Shown: piece by piece, positions 43,201-52,200 of the stretch
Layout: each line of letters begins with the position of its first letter
Position numbering within the stretch: the stretch's first letter is position 1
Source of the DNA: Echinarachnius parma
Lineage: Eukaryota > Echinodermata > Echinoidea > Clypeasteroida > Echinarachniidae
DNA: 64,000 nucleotides
NCBI GenBank assembly: GCA_037951105.1
Contig: JBAMJV010009356.1
Coordinates: 60,937 to 124,936, forward strand
Direction of reading: 5' to 3'
Position numbers and translations under genes: made by a program
The notes under the pieces: model-generated
The model's input: only the letters and a program-made list of their open reading frames with translations
Databases searched by the model: none
What the model was told of the DNA's origin: nothing

Positions 43201-46200
43201 ATTTTACAAAATGCATACCACAACCTGCCCCTGAAGATATGGCCAACTTGCTTCCCCCTCCGTTGGAAAGACGGCGCGTGACTTTGTTAAGTTCATCCAT
43301 GCCCGACCACGCAGTCACTACCCCTGAAGCTAGGACATACTCCTTGGACAGAAGCTTTATCCACTGTGCTGTCCGAATATGGAATTCTCTCCCTGACCAT
43401 GTTGTTGGCAATATTACGAATGTGGGTCTCCAATCCTTCAAAGGCCGTGTACATGAATACCTCTTGTCTAACTAAATTATATTTGTTATTCTATTTTAAT
43501 TATTCTTTATAATTCTTTATTAAATATTCATTTCGTTTGAGCTGCTGTGAACCAATTGATTGGCCCTTAAGAGCTATTAAGATGATCTTGAGGGCTATTG
43601 TTCACTTATGCACTTTATATTTAAAAACAAATTTTAAAAAAGAGCAAAGAGCAAGTGTCAAACTTGGAAGAAACGGACCCATGACATAATTTACAAAGAT
43701 CCCCCATTCTCCATGACCACTGAAGCAAATCGAATAGGGTTTTCTGCAAGATGTAGGTAATAAGTTATAGTTTCATACCCTGAAAAAACATTATGATTTA
43801 TCCACTTCTTTAAAGTTATCGTTGCAGAAAGTCCGATTGTAATTATTGTTGGGACATACGGTAGTAACAAGCTTTGGTTTTGCCACACAGCTACATACGT
43901 AATTTAATGATTGCATGATGATGATGCATGATAATGGATGCATGCTTGCAGGTGAATAGAGATGTGCAAATCATGATGATAAGATGGCAATATACGGCAA
44001 CACCACTCTGATGATTGCGATGACTAATGCTAGCAAAAGTGTTGAATAATTTGTAAACAATTACAAGGTATGCTGCAGACTGTTCCACAGTATCCGTTAT
44101 TGCAACTGCACCGATGACCGCCATTAGCTAGGACGAAACAATCCCCGTTGCCGTTGCAGAGCGTTGTTCCGCTCGGGCACGATTCTGCCTCTGTTTAGTA
44201 TACGTAATACACTTTAACTTTACACTATTATTGTCATATCTAAATTATAGTTTGACAAATAAAATACAATGAGGTGATTTACAAAAGTTAAGTTCATACA
44301 TAATTATAAGCAAAACAGCTATTAAACTCAAGAATCACAAACGTTCAATGTAATAATAAAGAGATTTCTTATTTTGTTGAATAAGGAAAAGAACTCCTTG
44401 TTTCAAGTTTTACGTTTCAAGTTTTGAAATTTCAATATGAAGACCAGAAACAAGATACAATCAATACCTGTGGTGCAGCTGGAAATGGACTATTCAGCCA
44501 TCATTTCTGTAATTTCCCCTTCTATTATTCATAATTAATTGTGTATAAATTGTAATTATATTGCTTTTTTTATTTTGCAAGTTCATACATTTAGGCAATA
44601 TTTGTCTTTCATCTACAGTTCCTTTTGTAACAGAATTAGACCAATCCTATAACTAGAGAAAAAATGTACTTAATTAAACATGTCAAGAGAGAAAATTTAC
44701 CAATTTGACAGGTATTCCCTACGAAACCAGCGGCACAGAGACACCCGGCACCTGCCATATCATTGCTACAGATTCCTCCATTTAAGCAGGATATGGCATC
44801 ACACGGGTTGTAACCTAGGATAGAATTTTCTAAGTAAGTTTTCTTCACAAAACACACCGATTCTTCCTGATTTTATTCAAAATAAAATGAAACTTAACGC
44901 TGCCAAATGTAAGGTTATGCGTATTACAAGATGTAAACAGCCAAATGTACCTATCTATTATATGAATGACTCCCAATTAGAAGTTGTATCTGAATTTAAA
45001 TATCTTGGAATATTTTAAATAATAAGTTGTCATGGAACGATTACGTCAATTATGTAGTGCTTCGAGCAAACAAGATGCTTGGATTTATATTTAGTGTCGC
45101 AAGACATCTTCCTTCTAAGGCTTTGCTTGCCTTGTACAAAAGTATAGTTTTACCTATATTAGAATATGGTCAACCCGTTTGGTATTTGTATTTAAAGGGA
45201 AAGTTGAGTTTTGGTAGAGAGGGCGCTAGACTACTTAATTGGTTTGTGAGGTAATGAAAAACTGAGTGTAAAATTTGAAAGACCATAATATTTAAACAAT
45301 AAAATCATCTTTGTTTGATCAAAATCGGTTCAGAAACGGCTGAAATATCCATAAATATAACAATTTGTAATAAACCCGGGGCCCCGGGTTTATTAGAGAA
45401 TTTTGAACCAGCCGTTAAAAATTCAAAAAAATGCTTCCTCTTTTCAAAAAGTTACAAAATAGGTATTTAAATAGTTGTTGGTTATTTCTCTATCTAATCA
45501 CTATTTCAACAAAGCATCACATGCACAATATTTTATTCAAAATGGTTAAAACCGATGAGTGTTTAGAGAGCACCCTCTTACGTTTTAACGGCTCTTTTTG
45601 AATGATAACATGATCTTTACTACGTCATTTGTAATTTTGTGTTCCTTTCTAGTTATAACTATTAGTTTGTAATGTAATGATGCAGGTTTTGGTTACTAAA
45701 ATTCAGTTTCACTAAAACTGTACTCTCCTTACCAGAACTCAACTATCCCTTTAAAGAAGCATATTGATGCAATAGACCGCTTCTGTAATGTATGCAAATA
45801 ATATACGTATGACGTAAGACTCCCCGTTGGCAAGCTTAACAATAGTAACTAGGTCCGGCAAGCTACGTTTGCCGGAGCTTGCCGGACCTAGTTACTATTG
45901 TTAAGCTTGCCAACGGGGAGTCTGACGTCATACGCATATTATTTGCATACATTACAGAAGCGGTCTATTGAAAAGGTGCAGCGCCGTGCAACGAGGCAAA
46001 TCCTCAAACAAAGAAGGATGGACATGTCATATGACGATCGCCTCAAAACACTCCGCTGGCATACACTTGAAGTGAGAAGGATTTTTCTTCTCATTTGCTA
46101 CTTTCTAAAGGCACTGTTTTTTATAATAAGATGTGACGTAGTTAAGTTAAACATACAAGTAAATGTACGGCATACCGAAACAGTGAAGTTCCGTCACCTT

Positions 46201-49200
46201 CGTGCTCGAACACAAAGCATGCATTGTTCAGCTCTAAACCAGTTTCCGCGTATTTGGGAAAACCTACCCGAATCACTGAAGACTGGGGTGGTGGAACTTT
46301 CACTATCTGCTTGGATTTTTCAATTACGCCGCCATTTATTTGTTAATAATTAGTTAAGCGTCACCCGAGTGGCTCCGCCTCTCGCATTTATAACACACAG
46401 AGACGGAGCCATTCGGGTCGCGTGTATACGATTGTATTTGTATTGCATTTGCATTTTTTCTTTATTTCAGTACTGATTTTGTATATCTTTTATTAATGAA
46501 TGTTTTTGTAACTATAATGATTCCTCATTGTACTGTTATATTTATGTAGGTCACATGAACTGGGAAAGATGACCTTCGGGTTAGAGTTATTCAGTTAATC
46601 TTTTTCTTTCCCTGGCATTCATGTGACCGTTTCTTTATACCTTGTATGATGATTGTTTTTGTATGTTTCATTTGCCGAATAAATAATAATAATAATAATA
46701 ACCGTTTATCTCTTTAATACTAATACGATATAGCATATAGAAAGGCTCATATCGAGAAAGCGCAAAAAAAAATGCAAAACAAATAAGACAAGACACAATA
46801 TTTAACTTGGTAGCCCTTCAATTCTTAACGTAAGATAGAATTTCATAAATTTCGTCTTAATGTCTACTTATAACAATAATTTGGATCAATGTCTAGAAAA
46901 AAAACACGATTTCTCTTACGACAGTTCATGACATTAAAAATGTAATTTCGCTTTAAAACATAATTTACATACTTTACATTATGTACATTCAAATTTACAC
47001 TAAAATACCCGAAAGGAAATCTTAAAGCATTTGCTATACAGGGTGGCCCAATAAAAAACGGAACGGGTCACTTCCCAAAATATAGCAACAAATGTATTAT
47101 GTCCATCGGATAGGGTGTCTTTTCAAATGAACAACATCAAGAACAGTCAATTTGGTCGTGTAGTTTTTGTTTTAGAGCGCTGTAAGATACACCATGTCAG
47201 GTTCTCTTTTTTGTAAATTGTTAACAAGCCACTGCTTGATACATCGCACGTACCGCCTTCCATAGCGCTGAACAAGGCGCGCCATTGTTAGTGTGCACTC
47301 AGCCGTGTACCGAGATAATAGGCATGGTCGATCAATGGTATTACGGGCAGGGAGTGCATATTAAAGGACAATGAAATCCTTACAAATGTTTGTAGGCACT
47401 ATAAGACACTAAATAGGATGAATAGTCCCTGAAAATTTGAGCACAATCGGTCAAGAAATAAGGAAACTATGGCTCTTTGAAAATATCAATTTATTTCTAT
47501 GAGTGACTCAAATTGGCAACCCACTCTGGCAAAGTTGTGGACAACTCCCCATACGTTTTGTACACAAAATTTCAATTTTGTTGAATTTTCTGAAAATATT
47601 TGTTTAACCCTTCGTTTGAGTTCAACGTATGTCTTGTAGAATACATTTATACACACCATATAATGAGTTTGGGGAATGGAAAAGTGTGACTATGAATAAA
47701 AATGTAAAAATGGGGAAAATTTGTGTACAAAACATATGGGGAGTAGTCCACAAACTCAGAATGCATTGCCAATTTGAGTTCCCCATAGGAAATAATAGGC
47801 ATCTTCAAAGAGCCATAGTTTTCTTGTTTATGGCCCGATTTTGCTCTAACTTTCAGAGATTATTCCTCCTAATCTCTTCAAGTCTATGAAATCAACATTC
47901 TGCTTGGGTTTCATTGCCCCTTAACTGGTGCCGACTAGGTACAAATTGACATTAATTGTTACCTGACATGGTCTCACTCGCAGCGTCATAAAACAAAAAC
48001 TACACGACCAAAACTACTGTTCTTGGTATCGTTTTTTAGTGGAATAGACACCCTATCGGATGGACATACACATTTTGGTACTTTATTTCGGGAAGTGCCC
48101 CGTTCCGTTTTTGGGGGGCCACCCTGTATATATATATTCTCTTCCTCCATATATCCATATGTCAATAAATACAATAACAATTCTAATGATATGCATACAT
48201 ACTTAAAATACAAATTAAACCACAAGTTGCAACATAAAATATGTACCCAACATAAGAAAATATTATAATAGTTATTGATAAATCATACAAAATATACTGG
48301 TAAATCAATGTGTGTTTCCATTTAACATGTTCCCTATTATATTTTGTAATCCCCATATAGTAAGTACAGAGCCAACCATGTTCCCGTAGGCAATATATTA
48401 TTCCCGTTAAAGGGACAGTCCCTCTTTTACAAAACGTCTGAACAGTTTCCAGTTGACGGATGGGGATGAATGTAACACACACACACAAACAAATCAGATC
48501 GAACAGCCCTATAATTTGGATTCTACGAATGAAAAAACGAATGCGTCCCTCCATCAGACTATATTATCGGTCAATAAAAGAGTTTAACTGATTTAGCATA
48601 ATATTACAACTATATTGTACTTAATACGTGTGGTTTACGGGTACACCATGTGAGATGGGTGGATTGGTAAGCCCTGAAAAGGACTATGGTAGTCCTAGAA
48701 AGGACTGTTGGTGTAGTTCTGAAAAGAACTGTTGGTATTCTTTCTAGGAGAGTTCTAAAAAGAACTGTTGGTAGTCCTAGAAAGGACTTTTGGTAGTCCT
48801 ATAAAGGACTGTTGGGATATTCCTGAAATAGACTGTTGGTATTCTTTCTAGGAGAGTCCTAAAAAGGACAGTTGGTAGTCCTAGAAAGGACTGTTGATAG
48901 TCCTAGAAAGGACTGTTGGTATTGCGAGGAGAGGGTGGATGGTAGGAGGGACTCGACGTTTCGAATAGGTTGACTATCCGTCGTCAGGACTTATTCTTGT
49001 AAAGGTATTGTGAAGCCGACATTTGTAAAGGTGTGTCACGGAAAAAAATCTAAAAAATGAAGAATATGTAATTACATGTAGTCAGTTTAAGCGAGGTTTG
49101 ATTATTTTGACTAGTGTGCGGTCATGCTATTCTTATTTGTGCGCGGGTCACGTAGCTATCGCGGGTCACGTAGGGTTCACGCATAGCGTTGAGGTACTTC

Positions 49201-52200
49201 GTGGAATCCGTGTACGAATTTCTTCACTGGGTGAATATACGTATAATTCACAATTAATTGTTGGACGACGGTTTATTAGTTTTAGGTCTATAACTCCACG
49301 AAAAAGAAATTTCAAGCCCTAATTTGTTCAGGCATGCTATTAAATGACATTTTCCTTCATATAAGACAATAACCTCGCAACTTTTGAAATTTGGCTTGCA
49401 AAAAAGGGAATGTCCCTTTAATAGGGGATGATAATTTTGTTTACATACTTTGTCCACAGTTCGGTCCAGTATATCCAGGCATACATATGCATGAGTACGA
49501 ATTGACGAGGTCGTTGCAAGTTCCGCCATTTTGACACGGTAAACTATCACATTAATTGATATATGTGGTTAATTAAAAGAAGGGGAGTTTTCAACCCATA
49601 ATATCCATAATGTACGAAGGCGCCATCAGTAGAAAATATTGGATGTAGCAATAAATCCTATATTCATAATGTAGAACTTTCCATCAAATGAACCTATTTA
49701 AAGGACAATGAAATTCGGACACATTGTTGTATGCACTATATAAGACACTAAATAGAAATGTACTGCACCGGCGACCGCCGTCAGCTAGGACGTAATAATT
49801 TCCGTTGCCGTTGCAGAGCGTTGATCCGCTCGGGCATGATTCTGTTCCTGTTTAGTATACGTAATAATAGGCTACGTTAACCTTGACAATTCATTGCATT
49901 TATTTCATTAATTTATTTTCATATTTTCGAGATTCAATTTCAAGGCAAGTGCTCTGCCAATCTTGCCACATGACAATGAGACATCTAACAATAAAGATAA
50001 ACTTTGTAATTTAACTTAGATTCTAATCATATCAGTTCAATACCTTTATTTTGTTTTGTTTTTCGTTTTAATGAACAATTAAGATACAAATACACATAAG
50101 TTGACTTTCCCGTCCTTATTTACAATTTAAGGTCTGACAATTTCCCCTTGTATTTTTCCTCGATATTATTTTGCACTGACACTTTTTACACTGACATTTT
50201 TCACTGACATTTTTTCACTGACATTTTTATCACTTACGTTTTTTCCACTGACATTTTTAATTCTAACATTATTTCATCTGACATTTTCCCGCTAACATTT
50301 TACACGAAACCGTGGACGCAATTCCCCCATCACTTAGCTGTTACACCGCCAAAAATATGATAGGGATCTAAAACTTCGTCTGAATGGACCAACCTCACTT
50401 GCAACTCAAGTTATATTCTTCTAATAAAAGTAGGAAATGTGTTGGCGTTTTTCTAATTTCCACCTCATTATTGATGTTCATTATTCAGTTTGAATAACAA
50501 ATAGTGGATATTACTTCAAATGGGTAGAAACTTTGACAGGCAATGAGTCAGCAAATATTCCTATGCATTTCCGCTCATTACTTTAACACATGGGCAACTC
50601 CAGCGTCACGGACATTACAAACAGACTGTATTTTCATGACTTTCCAATGCCACTACTAATTCATACCTCTACCTAATGTCTAACTTTTATTTTGATTACA
50701 TAGCAATAGCCTGGTTAAGTATGCAACAAAAAGTTTCAGAACATTTATCCAATTCGTTACTGAGTAATTCTGCAAAATGTGCGCCGTCACGGACATTACA
50801 TTTTTTGGACATGACTTTTTGCATCCATATACATCTTTGCAAAAATCTGTGAGTTCTGAGACCTCAAAAAGGTGATTTAGATGTTCAATTATAGACAAGG
50901 CAATGATGAATTGAATCCAAGTTTGATTTTGCAAAACGGGCCAAGTATGTGATCTAGACAACAAAACGTTGCGTCACGGACATTACATTTTTGAGCGTCA
51001 CGGACATTACAGTTTGTCCCGAGGATTTGATCAATTAAAAAATATACTTTAGAGCACTCAAAAGACTGAAATTTTAATCTGAAAAGGTACTTTGATTATC
51101 AGTCATCAAATTTGGTGCCTTAAATAATAAAAATACCAGACAATTTGGAAAATATAAGGATTTTCCTGAAATTTGCACAGGGTAGTCCCATGTGTGGAGT
51201 TTCATGTATGGTTTCCGTTTCTCCTATAAGGAGACACCCGAGAATAAAAAAATCATGTGAACTGAAAGATATAATCATAGGATCATGTTGTATGGAAAAA
51301 TAATCCAGAAAATATCAATAGGATTTGAAATAGAGTCAATTGTTTTTTTAAGTTCATGTCCACTTTTTCGTGGAATTGCCCACATACTTCAATGGACATA
51401 ACGGACCACAAAAATACACATTCACAAGTATCAGCGTTGTCGGTTTGAGGTATGTATCCCCTTAAAGTACACTTCCTCAAAAAGGCATTATCTTACTACA
51501 TGTTAGGGCAAAATAATATGATGACAAAAATATATCATTTACACAAATAGCCAGTACAATTAGAGTTATTGCACATTAGTACCATTATAGCATCTGCAAC
51601 ATATAATAAATTTTCGGAGAACTTGAAAATTGAAACTTTAATGTATTAATATTCACACAAATAAAAAGTATAATTAATTAAACAAGTGTAAAGCATACCA
51701 CTTATATACGATGATCTCATCCCAATCCAATATGTTTCCAAGTCCTGGACAAATGATGCTCTGGAGAAGAATTGCGAGGAAGATTATTTGAGATGTTAGA
51801 TTACACATTCAGAATACACAATGAACAATATTATCCATGCGATACAGAAGGTAAACTAATTTTTAATATACCCTAACTGTTTACAGCGTTTGACTATCTT
51901 TGTAAGAAAAAATGAATGTCAAAATGTTGTCGTTATATATTATACACCTTTTAACAGGAATTTTCTTCAAAGTCATGTCTGTCATGTAATAAAATGTATC
52001 TTGTTAAACCGTCTCACATGTTATGAACTCAGCTGAGCCGGTCAGTTACAGTACGCGGGGGGTGTTCAAAATGTTCATAGCCCGACCTTGAAGGGGTCAA
52101 TGTGCAACATCGAGTAATATAGACAGATGTTCTATTGTCCAAATTATCCTCATCTACAGCCACACAATTGTTGGCATTCTTCCTAAGGGCCTCCAGAACC

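Larger units (their letters stand above)
33627..44064. other. 10.4-kb intron of gene 3, transposon-filled
   Basis: No exon is supported. It contains a foldback element (34207-34527), a possible SINE (about 35590-35720), a decayed LINE (35905-38480) with a MITE inside, tRNA-like SINE pieces (38990-39166 and 39668-39736), family B and C repeats (40693-41450) and a second LINE (41633-43480). Confidence 0.7.
44880..46360 (+). mobile_element. LINE remnant: reverse-transcriptase C-terminal part, twice interrupted
   Basis: Plus-strand frames read [12 protein letters not shown] and EFKYLGIF at 44886-45018, then [20 protein letters not shown] up to 45191. The frame is broken by MITE B and by a palindrome, and resumes at 45969 as [18 protein letters not shown], ending in [14 protein letters not shown] at 46353. 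The GTTAAGCGTCACCCGAGTGG region after it may be the 3' end. Confidence 0.75.
44815..51701. other. Intron region of gene 3 with LINE, nested elements and EGF exon relics
   Basis: Contains a LINE remnant (44880-46360), MITE B (45192-45754), a palindrome (45773-45971), two inverted-repeat elements (47037-48128 and 48407-49421), an EGF segment without acceptor (49449-49547), a truncated EGF exon (49761-49847) and short tandem repeats (50171-50310). The 51.0-51.7 kb part shows nothing recognisable. Confidence 0.65.

Noticed and set aside
50680-50964. 94-codon minus-strand open frame with several cysteines
   Set aside because: Cysteine spacing does not fit EGF, no splice sites fit phase 1, and it overlaps the GTCACGGACATTACA motifs.
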